Origin: DATBDM01 sp036269915
GTDB lineage: Bacteria > Actinomycetota > Thermoleophilia > Solirubrobacterales > Solirubrobacteraceae
Assembly: GCA_036269915.1 (NCBI GenBank)
Contig: DATBDM010000117.1
Location: 1 to 15,288, forward strand
Reading direction: 5' to 3'
Length of the DNA: 15,288 nucleotides
Shown: one piece after another, positions 1-6,174 of the stretch
Layout: each line of letters starts with the position of its first letter
Numbering within the stretch: position 1 is the stretch's first letter
The notes under the pieces: model-generated
Database searches by the model: none
Told to the model about the DNA's origin: nothing
Seen by the model: only the letters and a program-made list of their open reading frames with translations
Made by a program: the position numbers and the translations under genes

Positions 1-1
1 C

Positions 2-970
2 GCCGTGGTGGCGCTCGCCACGCTGCCCGGCATCGGCGAGGTGCGCGATCGGCTCGGACGCGCCGAGCCGGGCTGGATCGTCGTCTCGGCACTCTGCTCG
101 CTCGGCTCGAGCCTCGGCTTCGTCGTCGCGCTGTGGGGCGCCTTCGACCGCGTGCCGCCGCGCAGCTCGGCGGTGACCCTGGGGTTCGCCGAGCAGGGCG
201 CGAACGTGCTGCTGCCGGCCGGCGGCTCGTCCGGGCCCGCCTTCGGGACCTTTGTGATGCGCCGCGCGGGCGTGCCCGGCCACCTCGCGGCCGACCGCCA
301 CGTCGCGCTGTTTTTGATCACGAGCGGGGTCAGCCTCGGGGCGCTCGTCGTCTTCGGGGTGCTGCTCGCGACGGGCATCCTGCCGGGCGAGGAGTCGCTC
401 GCCTGGACGCTGATCCCCGCCGCGGCCGGCGCGGCCGGGATCGGGCTCGCGCTGCTGTTCGCGCGCACGCGCGTCCCGGTCGAGCCCCCGGGCGCGCAGC
501 GCGTGCGCCACGGGGTCTGGAGGCTGCGCTCGTTCCTGCACCACGGGGTGCGCACGAGCATCGCCCAGCTGCGCCACGGCGACGTCCTGCTCCCGCTCGG
601 CGCGGTCGCCTACTACGCGTTCGACGTCGCCGCGCTCGGCGCGTCCTTCGAGGCGTTCGGCGGCGGCGGGCCGCCGCTCGGCGTGTTCGTGCTCGCCTAC
701 ACGCTCGGTCACGCCGGCGCCCTGATCCCGACGCCGGGCGGGGTCGGCGGCACCGACGGCGGGCTGATCGGCATGTTCGCCCTGATGGACACGCCGCTGC
801 CGCTCGCCACCGCGGCCGTGCTCGGCTACCGCGTCTTCCAGCTCGGCATCCCGGTCGTGCTCGGGGCGGTCAGCCTCGTTCGCATCCGCGGCCGCCTCGC
901 CGACGACGACTTCCGCGAGGGCGTCCGTCTGCGCTGGGCACGGGTGGCGAAGCGGTCGGGGGTCTCCTAG
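2..970 (+). CDS. YbhN / LPG-synthase-TM-like integral membrane protein, 5' truncated
   Basis: About 322 residues are visible and the frame is open to the left edge, so the true start lies outside the window. The protein is a polytopic membrane protein: hydrophobic stretches alternate with short Arg-rich loops. Two family signatures are visible. One is a segment reading AEQGANVLLPAGGSSGPAFG near residues 60-80. The other is PTPGGVGGTDGG about 75 residues from the C-terminus, matching the conserved P-x-PGG-x-G motif of the lysylphosphatidylglycerol synthase TM / UPF0104 (YbhN) family. Members are flippase-like or accessory membrane proteins acting on lipids. There is no C-terminal aminoacyl-transferase domain, so it is not a full MprF. 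The substrate cannot be read from the sequence. It ends 44 nt before ridA on the same strand. The family call is solid; the function is inferred. Confidence 0.8.
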   Translation, partial: AVVALATLPGIGEVRDRLGRAEPGWIVVSALCSLGSSLGFVVALWGAFDRVPPRSSAVTLGFAEQGANVLLPAGGSSGPAFGTFVMRRAGVPGHLAADRHVALFLITSGVSLGALVVFGVLLATGILPGEESLAWTLIPAAAGAAGIGLALLFARTRVPVEPPGAQRVRHGVWRLRSFLHHGVRTSIAQLRHGDVLLPLGAVAYYAFDVAALGASFEAFGGGGPPLGVFVLAYTLGHAGALIPTPGGVGGTDGGLIGMFALMDTPLPLATAAVLGYRVFQLGIPVVLGAVSLVRIRGRLADDDFREGVRLRWARVAKRSGVS

Positions 971-977
971 CCGGGCG

Positions 978-983
978 TACGAT
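978..983 (+). promoter_or_regulatory. Possible -10 element for ridA
   Basis: The hexamer TACGAT (TAnnnT type) lies in the 44-nt gap between the membrane protein and the RidA gene, 31 nt before the ATG. This leaves room for a short leader with a ribosome binding site. I see no matching -35, so this is weak. Confidence 0.25.
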
Positions 984-1000
984 GGGGCGCCCCTACACGG

Positions 1001-1008
1001 AGAGGAGG
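1001..1008 (+). promoter_or_regulatory. Strong Shine-Dalgarno site of ridA
   Basis: AGAGGAGG lies 6 nt before the ATG at 1015. It is one of the few strong ribosome binding sites in the window and fixes the RidA start against a much longer open frame that reads back into the upstream gene. Confidence 0.75.
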
Positions 1009-1014
1009 CGTCGC

Positions 1015-1398
1015 ATGTCGGAGTGGACGCGCGTCAACGCGCCCGAGCTTCCCGAGCTGCCGGTGTTCGCGCACGCCGCGATCGCCGGCGACCAGATCCA
1101 CCTGTCGGGGATGCTCGGGCTCGAGGACGACTTCTCCGGCGTGGTCGAGGGCGGCATCGGGCCGGAGACGACCCAGGCGCTGCGTCACGTCGAGCGGATC
1201 CTCGCGGCGTGCGACGCCTCGCTCGCCGACGTCGTCAAGGTCAGCGCGTTCATGGCCGACCTCGGCGAGTGGGACGCGATGAACGCCGCCTACCTGGCGG
1301 CCTTCGGCGCGCGCACGCCCGCGCGTATCGCCGTCGGCTGCGCGGCGCTGCTGTTCGGTGCGCGCGTCGAGCTCGACTGCGTCGCCTACCGGCCGTGA
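1015..1398 (+). CDS. RidA family protein (YjgF/YER057c/UK114)
   Basis: A protein of 127 aa, normal for the family. RidA-type enamine/imine deaminases hydrolyse reactive 2-aminoacrylate-like intermediates released by PLP enzymes; the family forms cytosolic homotrimers. Visible features are the N-terminal beta strand region with IHLSGMLG (28-35), the helix with RHVERILAACDASLADVVKV, and TPARIAVG, whose Arg104 matches the substrate-carboxylate-binding arginine of active RidA proteins. Retaining this Arg supports deaminase activity. The ATG at 1015 has a strong AGAGGAGG upstream. The stop overlaps the GTG of the following DapB-like gene (GTGA), so the two are probably co-translated. The family call is firm; the physiological substrate is unknown. 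Confidence 0.88.
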   Translation: MSEWTRVNAPELPELPVFAHAAIAGDQIHLSGMLGLEDDFSGVVEGGIGPETTQALRHVERILAACDASLADVVKVSAFMADLGEWDAMNAAYLAAFGARTPARIAVGCAALLFGARVELDCVAYRP

Positions 1399-2168
1399 CG
1401 CTGTCGATCTGCATGGCCGGTGCGACCGGCTGGACCGGGAAGGCGCTGGTGCCGGCGATCGTCGCCGCGCCCGGCCTCGAGCTGCGCTCGGCGGTGAGCC
1501 GCTCGGCGGCCGGCGGCGAGATCGCGGGCGCGCCCGTGTTCGCGAGCGTCGCCGAGGCGCTCGACGGCGTCGACGTCCTGATCGACTACACGTCGGCGAC
1601 GGCCGTGAAGGCGAACACGCTCGCCGCGATCGGCGCCGGCGTCCACGTCGTCGTCGGCAGCAGCGGGCTGACGGCGGAGGACTTCGCGGACATCGACACG
1701 GCGGCGCGCGAGCGGGGCGTCGGCGTGATCGCCGCGGGCAACTTCTCGCTGACCGCCGCGATGTGCCAGGCCGGCGCGCTGCTCGCCGCCCGCCACCTGC
1801 CCCACTGGGAGGTCATCGACTACGCGAGCGCGGGCAAGCCGGACGTCCCGTCCGGCACCTCCCGGGAGCTCGCGGAGCGGCTCGGCGAGGTCCGCCGCCC
1901 CGAGCCCGGGCACCCGATCGACGAGCTCGTCGGCCCACGGGAGGCGCGCGGCGCGACAGTGGCCGGCGCACAGGTCCACTCCGTCCGCCTGCCGGGCTTC
2001 GTGGTCTCGAGCGAGGTGGTCTTCGGCCTGCCCGACGAGCGGCTGACGATCCGCCACGACGCGGGCGGGACGCCCGCGCCCTACGTCGCCGGGACGCTGA
2101 TCGCCGCCCGCGCGGCGCCCGAGCGGGTCGGGCTCACGCGCGGGCTGGACACGCTGCTGCTCAGCTGA
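1395..2168 (+). CDS. DapB-like dihydrodipicolinate reductase homologue lacking the catalytic His pair
   Basis: A protein of 257 aa, the usual DapB length, starting at GTG 1395 inside the ridA stop (GTGA). This start keeps the first beta strand before the nucleotide-binding turn GATGWTG (9-15); the later ATG at 1413 would remove it. Other DapB landmarks are VLIDYTS (61-67), VVVGSSG (85-91), AGNFSL (114-119), PSGT (152-155) and the C-terminal VHSVRLPG/VVFGLPDERL strands. DapB normally reduces tetrahydrodipicolinate precursors in lysine/DAP synthesis. Here the catalytic E-A-H-H-x-x-K region reads D-Y-A-S-A-G-K: both histidines are replaced (Ala144, Ser145) while Lys148 remains. The usual Arg of the GAxGRMG loop is Trp13. 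It is therefore probably a paralogue with altered chemistry, perhaps an imine reductase working with RidA (inference). Confidence 0.78.
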   Translation: MTLSICMAGATGWTGKALVPAIVAAPGLELRSAVSRSAAGGEIAGAPVFASVAEALDGVDVLIDYTSATAVKANTLAAIGAGVHVVVGSSGLTAEDFADIDTAARERGVGVIAAGNFSLTAAMCQAGALLAARHLPHWEVIDYASAGKPDVPSGTSRELAERLGEVRRPEPGHPIDELVGPREARGATVAGAQVHSVRLPGFVVSSEVVFGLPDERLTIRHDAGGTPAPYVAGTLIAARAAPERVGLTRGLDTLLLS

Positions 2169-2169
2169 G

Positions 2170-2451
2170 TCACTGCGCGCCCACCCACCGGAGGATGGCC
2201 TTCGAGTGCGTGATCACGGTCCCGTCGGGCAGCTTCAGCGCGGGCAGCTTCCCCGCGCCGGTCGCCTGCTCGAGCTCGTCGCGAGATCCCTTGCGCAGGA
2301 ACGGGATCGGGCTGCCGTGGGCGGCGACGACCTTGTCGTACTCGACACCCTTGGCGCGCATCGCCTCCTGTACGCGCCGGCACGGGTGAACGCCGGGTCC
2401 GCCGTCGTCACCGTGGCAGACGTAGAGGGTGGGCTTGTCAGCGACGTCCAT
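2170..2451 (-). CDS. Glutaredoxin / GST N-terminal-domain-like small protein
   Basis: A protein of 93 aa with a single thioredoxin-fold domain and no GST C-terminal helical domain. It has an N-terminal beta strand TLYVCHG, then HPCRRVQEAM at the start of helix 1 with a lone Cys24, a segment ending in the probable cis-proline KLPALKLPDG (about 68-77), and the SKAILRWV helix, all typical of GST_N/glutaredoxin-like domains. The CxxC of classical glutaredoxin is absent (HPC only), so at most a monothiol or binding role is likely. The stop lies 1 nt beyond the stop of the convergent DapB-like gene. The ATG at 2451 has no Shine-Dalgarno, but TAGCCT lies 6 nt upstream, suggesting leaderless translation. 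It diverges from the LLM-class oxidoreductase. Confidence 0.72.
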   Translation of the reverse strand: MDVADKPTLYVCHGDDGGPGVHPCRRVQEAMRAKGVEYDKVVAAHGSPIPFLRKGSRDELEQATGAGKLPALKLPDGTVITHSKAILRWVGAQ

Positions 2452-2457
2452 GGTGGG

Positions 2458-2463
2458 AGGCTA
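2458..2463 (-). promoter_or_regulatory. Probable -10 element (TAGCCT) for a leaderless GST-N-like gene
   Basis: TAGCCT on the minus strand ends 6 nt before the ATG at 2451, placing the transcription start at or next to the start codon. No convincing -35 is seen. The site overlaps the GGGAGG ribosome binding site of the divergent gene on the other strand. Confidence 0.35.
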
Positions 2464-2468
2464 CGCAT

Positions 2469-3443
2469 ATGGACGTCGGCGTGGGCTTCACCCCGTTCGA
2501 GACCCGGACCGACGTGATCGCGAGCCTCGCGGAGCACGCCGAGGAGGCCGGCCTCGCCCGCGTGGACGTCGCGGAGGGCTGGACGCACGACGCCCTGATC
2601 GTCCTTGCCGAGCTCGCGTCCCGGACGTCGCGGATCGGGCTCGGCACCTCGATCGTCTCGGTCTGGGGACGCAGCCCGGCAACCATCGCGCTCGGCGCGG
2701 CGGGGCTCCAGCGCGCCTCGGGCGGACGCTTCTCGCTGGGCATCGGCGCCGGCAGCCCGCCGCTGGCGGAGGGGCTGCACGGCGTGCCCTGGGAGCGACC
2801 GCTCGGACGGCTGCGTGACACCGTCGTCGCCGTGCGCGCGCTCCTGGGCGGCGACCGGCTGCCCGCGCCCGCCGACGGCGCGCGCCCGCTGCGCATCGGC
2901 GTCCGCCCGGAGCCGCCGGTGCCGATCGTCCTCGCCGCGCTCGCTCCGGGCTCGATCCGGCTCGCGGGCGAGCTGGCCGACGCCTGGGCGCCGTTCCTCT
3001 GGGCGCGATCGCGGCTCGGCGAGGGGCGCGCACTGCTCGAGGAGGGCGAGGCGCGGGCGTCCGCGCCGTCGCCCACACGGATCGTGGCCGGCGTGCCGGT
3101 CGCCCTCGGGCCGGACGCGGCGAGTGCCCGCCGGCTCGCCGCGTGGTGGCTCTCGACCTACGTGACGCGCATGGGGCCGCTGTACCCGCGCATGCTCGGG
3201 GAGCGCTTCGGAATGAGCGAGGCGGTCGCGGCGATGGTGTCCGCGCCCGACGGCGAGCTGCCTCCCGCGGCCGAGGCGCTCGCACGCGAGGTGACGCTGT
3301 TCGGGACCTACGACGAGGCGCCGGAGCTGCTCGCCGCCTGGTCGGCGGCGGGTGTCGACGCGCTGAACCTCGTGCTCGCGCCCGGCCGGCCCGAGGAGGA
3401 GCTGCATGCGGCCCTCGACTGCGGGCGTCGCCCGTCGTCCTGA
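2469..3443 (+). CDS. LLM-class (luciferase-like, probably F420- or FMN-dependent) oxidoreductase
   Basis: A protein of 324 aa, typical of the LLM TIM-barrel family. Visible barrel features are the first strand DVGVGFTPFE, the helix LAEHAEEAGLARVDVAEG, then SRIGLGTSIVSVWGRSPATI (about 55-75), which is the classic LLM G-x-G/T-x-v-x-P-x-x-R-x-P-like segment, then GGRFSLGIGAGSPP with its glycine-rich flavin-phosphate region, and a late VPIVLAAL strand. Many actinobacterial members use F420, and the window also has a Ddn-like F420 enzyme, so F420 is plausible but not proven. The ATG at 2469 is set by GGGAGG at 2455-2460 (8-nt spacing). The gene ends 10 nt from the convergent TMEM175 gene. The substrate is unknown. 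Confidence 0.85.
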   Translation: MDVGVGFTPFETRTDVIASLAEHAEEAGLARVDVAEGWTHDALIVLAELASRTSRIGLGTSIVSVWGRSPATIALGAAGLQRASGGRFSLGIGAGSPPLAEGLHGVPWERPLGRLRDTVVAVRALLGGDRLPAPADGARPLRIGVRPEPPVPIVLAALAPGSIRLAGELADAWAPFLWARSRLGEGRALLEEGEARASAPSPTRIVAGVPVALGPDAASARRLAAWWLSTYVTRMGPLYPRMLGERFGMSEAVAAMVSAPDGELPPAAEALAREVTLFGTYDEAPELLAAWSAAGVDALNLVLAPGRPEEELHAALDCGRRPSS

Positions 3444-3453
3444 GCGCGGTTCG

Positions 3454-4107
3454 TCACCCGCGCGTGAGCCCGCGGACGCCCAGCCGCCCCTCGCCGCCGA
3501 TGACCAGGACGCCGCGGACGGCGACGAACAGGTACAGCGCCGCGGCGAGCCTGGGGAACGTGAGCAGCCCGACGAGGATCGCCGCCCCGTAGAGCAGCGC
3601 GCCGAACCAGGCCGTCCCCTGCCTTCGCGGCGGCTGGGTGATCGCCCCGCGAGCGGGATCGTGGAGCTCCGGCTTCCCCGCCGCGTAGCGGACGCCCGCG
3701 CGCAGCAGCAGCTCGATCAGCAGCGCGGTCAGGCCGTAGAACGCGACGGCCGTGCGCTCCGCGGCGTCGGAGGCGTGAAAGGCCTCCGCGAGCACGCCCG
3801 TCGGGAACGGCAGGAAGGCCGCGACGAGCAGCAGCAGCAGGTTGATGCGCAGCAGCACCGGGTCGACGTAGCGCAGCCGGCTGAACAGCCCGTGGTGCGC
3901 GATCCACAGGCTCCCGACGGTGAGGAAGCTCGTCAGGTACGCGAGGTAGGCGGGCCACTCGTGCAGCAGCGCGTGCCGCAGGTCGCCGTAGGCCTCGGGA
4001 TCGACGTGGATGTCGAGCACGAGCAGGGTGATCGCGATGGCGAACACGCCGTCGCTGAACGCCTCCACCCGCCCGGTGTCCCAGCGCTGGGGAGCCTCGT
4101 CGGTCAC
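3454..4107 (-). CDS. TMEM175-family (DUF1211) potassium channel subunit
   Basis: A protein of 217 aa with one six-helix repeat, the usual bacterial TMEM175 size. The family hallmark is near the N-terminus: R13 followed by FSDGVFAIAITLLVLDI from Phe17, matching the R-x-x-x-F-S-D-G-V-x-A-I-x-x-T-L pore-helix signature. Further TM segments follow (YLAYLTSFLTVGSLWIAHH; LLRINLLLLLVAAFLPFP; TAVAFYGLTALLIELLL; the C-terminal ALLYGAAILVGLL and ALYLFVAVRGVLVI). Bacterial members form tetrameric K+-selective channels. The GTG at 4107 is chosen because the reading frame upstream is low-complexity and the signature begins 12 residues later; TATGCT lies 8 nt upstream, consistent with leaderless expression. 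It diverges from the lipoprotein gene. Confidence 0.87.
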   Translation of the reverse strand: MTDEAPQRWDTGRVEAFSDGVFAIAITLLVLDIHVDPEAYGDLRHALLHEWPAYLAYLTSFLTVGSLWIAHHGLFSRLRYVDPVLLRINLLLLLVAAFLPFPTGVLAEAFHASDAAERTAVAFYGLTALLIELLLRAGVRYAAGKPELHDPARGAITQPPRRQGTAWFGALLYGAAILVGLLTFPRLAAALYLFVAVRGVLVIGGEGRLGVRGLTRG

Positions 4108-4115
4108 GCGTCGCG

Positions 4116-4121
4116 AGCATA
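4116..4121 (-). promoter_or_regulatory. Probable -10 element (TATGCT) for the TMEM175 gene
   Basis: TATGCT on the minus strand lies 8 nt upstream of the GTG at 4107, a good actinobacterial -10 match at leaderless spacing. No clear -35 was found. Confidence 0.4.
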
Positions 4122-4194
4122 CGGGCTCATCCAGCGAACTCCGGCGTCTCGCCCGCGTATCCCCTGGTGACCTCGATCCCCCGGAGCCACCCGA

Positions 4195-4710
4195 ATGCGC
4201 AAGTCCCTGATGATCCTCCCCGCCGCGCTCGCCATCGGCATCGCCGGCTGCGGCGCGAGCTACTCCGCCGGCTCGCCGGCGAGCGCGCCTGCATCGGCGG
4301 CCGCCGGCAAGCATGCCGTCGTCAAGACGCGCCACGGCAAGCTCGGCACCTTCCTGGTCGACGGCAGCGGTCGCACCCTCTACCTGTTCCGGAAGGACAC
4401 CAGCGCGAAGAGCCGCTGCTCCGGCGCGTGCGCCGCGGCCTGGCCTCCGCTGACCACCCGCGAGAAGCCTGAGGCCGAGGGCGGCGCGAAGGCCGCGATG
4501 CTCTCGACCAGCAAGCGCTCCGCCGGCGTGCGGCAGGTCGTCTACAACGGTCACCCGCTGTATCGCTACGCGCCCGACACCGCCGCCGGCCAGACCCGCG
4601 GCCAGGGCGTGAACGCGTTCGGCGCGCGCTGGTACGTCGTGGCGACGTCCGGACGGGCGATCACCGCCGCGCCCGGGGGCTCGAGCACGCCGTCGCCGTA
4701 CGGCTACTGA
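4195..4710 (+). CDS. Secreted-repeat lipoprotein (Y-x-[FWY]-x-x-D repeat family, COG4315-like)
   Basis: A protein of 171 aa. It opens with a signal peptide (MRKS then a hydrophobic core) ending in a lipobox IAGC, with Cys19 as the lipidated residue, so it should be anchored outside the membrane. A Ser/Ala/Gly-rich linker follows. Two copies of the secreted-repeat motif are visible: YLFRKD in the first, within a segment carrying a Cys pair (SRCSGACAAAWPPL), and YRYAPD in the second, followed by GQGVNAFGARWYVV. The family is common in actinobacteria and its biochemical role is unknown. The start has GGAG at 4183-4186, 8 nt upstream. Its last 7 nt overlap the end of the convergent TIR gene. Confidence 0.85.
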   Translation: MRKSLMILPAALAIGIAGCGASYSAGSPASAPASAAAGKHAVVKTRHGKLGTFLVDGSGRTLYLFRKDTSAKSRCSGACAAAWPPLTTREKPEAEGGAKAAMLSTSKRSAGVRQVVYNGHPLYRYAPDTAAGQTRGQGVNAFGARWYVVATSGRAITAAPGGSSTPSPYGY

Positions 4711-5681
4711 GCCAGCAGCTGGTGCGGGCGGTCCAGGTCGGGGCATCCGAAGCAGAGCTCGGAGATCAGCAGCGACGAGCCGGTTCCGCGCAGGCGGACG
4801 CCGAAGCGCCCCGTCTGCCGGACCACGCCGCCCGCGCCCCGGTCGTAGCGCCCGACGACCTGCAGCGCCTCCTCGTCGGCGTCCGTGAGGCTGTCCTCCC
4901 ACTCGAAGGACGGATCGCGGACGCCGTCGAGCTCCTTCCGGTAGCTCGCCATCACCGCGTCGGCGCCGCGTACCGGCGCCCGGGTCCCGCGGGCGAGGAC
5001 CACGTCGGGGCTGAGCAAGCGCCGAAGCCCGGCGAGGTCCTTCGCGCGGTAGCGCTGCGCGTAGGTGCCGACGATCCGCACCGCGTCATCGGTGGTGAAC
5101 CCGGTGCTGCCGCTGCCGCCACCTCCGCCCCCGCCCCCGCCCGGCTGCACCGCGATCAGCACGGCCGCGATCGCCGCGACGGCGAGCAGCCCGGCGCCGG
5201 CGAGCGACACCCAGCGCCGGCGGGGCGCCGGGGCGGACGAGGTGCCCGCGACGGCGTCGGCGAGGCGCCCGGTGTCGTAGCGCCAGCGGGCGTCGCTGAG
5301 CTCGATGGCGTTGCGGCGCGTGAGGGCGCGCAGCGAGTCGGGCAGGTCCTCGGGCGCGGGCATCCGCGCGCCCGCGACCAGCGCCGGGACGACGCGGACG
5401 TCGGGACGCCGCAGCGCCGTCTCGACCTCCAGGCGCACGTAGTCGCCCGGATCGTCGAGCCGGGACGGCGCGGCCGCCCAGCGCGGGCCGATCACCACGA
5501 CGAGGACGTCGCACGCGCCCACGGCCTCGGTGATCCGGTCCACGAAGTCGATCCCCGGCGCGAGCTCGACGTCCATGAACACGCTGCGTTCCCCGAAGCG
5601 TGCGACGAGCGCGTCGTAGAGGCGCCCGGCGTGGCCGGCGCTGTCCTCGCGGCGGTAGCTGACGAAGACGGTCGGGCTCAC
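4704..5681 (-). CDS. TIR-domain protein with a transmembrane helix and C-terminal NTF2-like domain
   Basis: A protein of 325 aa. Residues 3-145 form a bacterial TIR domain: FVSYRREDS (6-14) on strand A, a BB-loop-like region FMDVELAPGIDF (35-46), VLVVVIGPRW (59-68), and DYVRLEVETAL (80-90). Glu85 sits where the W-C-x-x-E catalytic glutamate of NAD-cleaving TIRs lies. A basic stretch (PRRRW, 153-157) precedes one TM helix (about 158-178), then nine glycines (181-189), then a domain from about 195 to 316 that resembles NTF2/SnoaL-like folds (helix AVRIVGTYAQRY, later strands EALQVVGRYD and GRFGVRLRG) and ends with CFGC. The predicted topology is TIR inside, NTF2-like domain outside. GTG 5681 overlaps the SLATT stop (GTGA). 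The TIR call is firm; the NTF2 fold, NADase activity and defence role are inferred. Confidence 0.85.
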   Translation of the reverse strand: MSPTVFVSYRREDSAGHAGRLYDALVARFGERSVFMDVELAPGIDFVDRITEAVGACDVLVVVIGPRWAAAPSRLDDPGDYVRLEVETALRRPDVRVVPALVAGARMPAPEDLPDSLRALTRRNAIELSDARWRYDTGRLADAVAGTSSAPAPRRRWVSLAGAGLLAVAAIAAVLIAVQPGGGGGGGGGSGSTGFTTDDAVRIVGTYAQRYRAKDLAGLRRLLSPDVVLARGTRAPVRGADAVMASYRKELDGVRDPSFEWEDSLTDADEEALQVVGRYDRGAGGVVRQTGRFGVRLRGTGSSLLISELCFGCPDLDRPHQLLAQ

Positions 5682-6121
5682 GTCTGGTGCGCGGCGCCCC
5701 GCATGGCCTCCTCGCGGTGCGAGGCCCAGGCGGCGTGCTCCTGGGAGACGAGGCCCTCGACGCGCTCGGCGAGCCGCGCCGCCGGGTCCTCGACCCGGGC
5801 GTAGGGTCCGGCGCGCGCGGCGAAGAGGAACTTCTCGTGCTTCAGGCGCTCGCAGGTCGACCGGTAGGTGGTCCAGTTCTGCTGGTACTGCTGAAGCTGC
5901 TGCAGCCCCTCGAGCACCACGATCAGCGCGCCCGCCCCGCCGACGAGCCACGCGGGCGCCGAGACCCCGGCCGCCACCGGGATCGCCGCGGCGACGACGA
6001 TCTGGCAGACCTTCAGGCGCTTGAACCAGTGCTGTGCCTGGTTGCTCTTGCGGTCGTACCAGGCGATCTGGTCCTCGAGCCTCGCCCATGCCGGCGAGAC
6101 GCTGAGCCGGCCGTCCTCCAT
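5678..6121 (-). CDS. SLATT-superfamily (DUF4231) two-TM membrane protein
   Basis: A protein of 147 aa, full length for DUF4231. An N-terminal soluble helix RLEDQIAWYDRKSNQAQHWF (14-33) leads into TM1 (about 38-55) and TM2 (about 58-73), which are joined by a very short turn. Then comes the cytosolic helix with EGLQQLQQYQQNWTTYRSTC (71-90) and LKHEKFLF, the GPYA motif (105-108), and a C-terminal helix ending in VSQEHAAW. This order matches DUF4231 closely. SLATT proteins are proposed, from comparative genomics of nucleotide-centred conflict systems, to be membrane pore-forming effectors controlled by partner nucleotide or NAD-processing domains such as SLOG and TIR. Here the partner is the overlapping downstream TIR gene. 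The gene sits directly behind a recognisable promoter and looks leaderless. The family is confident; the role is inferred. Confidence 0.85.
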   Translation of the reverse strand: MEDGRLSVSPAWARLEDQIAWYDRKSNQAQHWFKRLKVCQIVVAAAIPVAAGVSAPAWLVGGAGALIVVLEGLQQLQQYQQNWTTYRSTCERLKHEKFLFAARAGPYARVEDPAARLAERVEGLVSQEHAAWASHREEAMRGAAHQT

Positions 6122-6127
6122 TGGCCG

Positions 6128-6156
6128 GGTCTAGTCGCTCGCCGACGTGCCGTCAA
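6128..6156 (-). promoter_or_regulatory. Promoter of the SLATT-TIR pair
   Basis: On the minus strand, TTGACG (6156-6151) and TAGACC (6133-6128) are separated by exactly 17 nt. The -10 ends 6 nt before the ATG at 6121, placing the transcription start at the start codon (leaderless). It is the only hexamer pair in the window with a good -35 and optimal spacing. It lies in the 53-nt divergent gap with the SDR gene. Confidence 0.6.
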
Positions 6157-6160
6157 CCCA

Positions 6161-6166
6161 TAAGCT
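6161..6166 (+). promoter_or_regulatory. Possible -10 element (TAAGCT) for the SDR gene
   Basis: TAAGCT lies 8 nt before the ATG at 6175, with no Shine-Dalgarno in between, consistent with leaderless expression. No -35 at standard spacing is evident. It sits just outside the -35 of the divergent SLATT promoter, so the two promoters would be back to back. Confidence 0.35.
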
Positions 6167-6174
6167 GCCGCTCC

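Noticed and set aside
2235..3407. 390-residue minus-strand open frame opposite the LLM gene
   Set aside because: Arg/Gly/His-rich with no recognisable motifs; the plus-strand LLM gene explains the region.
3444..3453. Intrinsic terminator between the LLM and TMEM175 genes
   Set aside because: Only 10 nt lie between the stops and there is no stem with a T-run; GC-rich self-complementarity here is background.
4108..4902. Longer TMEM175 protein starting at 4902
   Set aside because: The upstream residues are an antisense shadow of the lipoprotein gene. The pore signature starts 12 residues after GTG 4107.
5101..5150. Low-complexity glycine-codon run as a repeat element
   Set aside because: It is a coding linker (nine glycines) inside the TIR gene with mixed codons, not an independent repeat.
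5682..6089. Longer TIR protein starting at 6089
   Set aside because: This reading is an off-frame translation of the SLATT gene. The TIR fold begins directly after GTG 5681.
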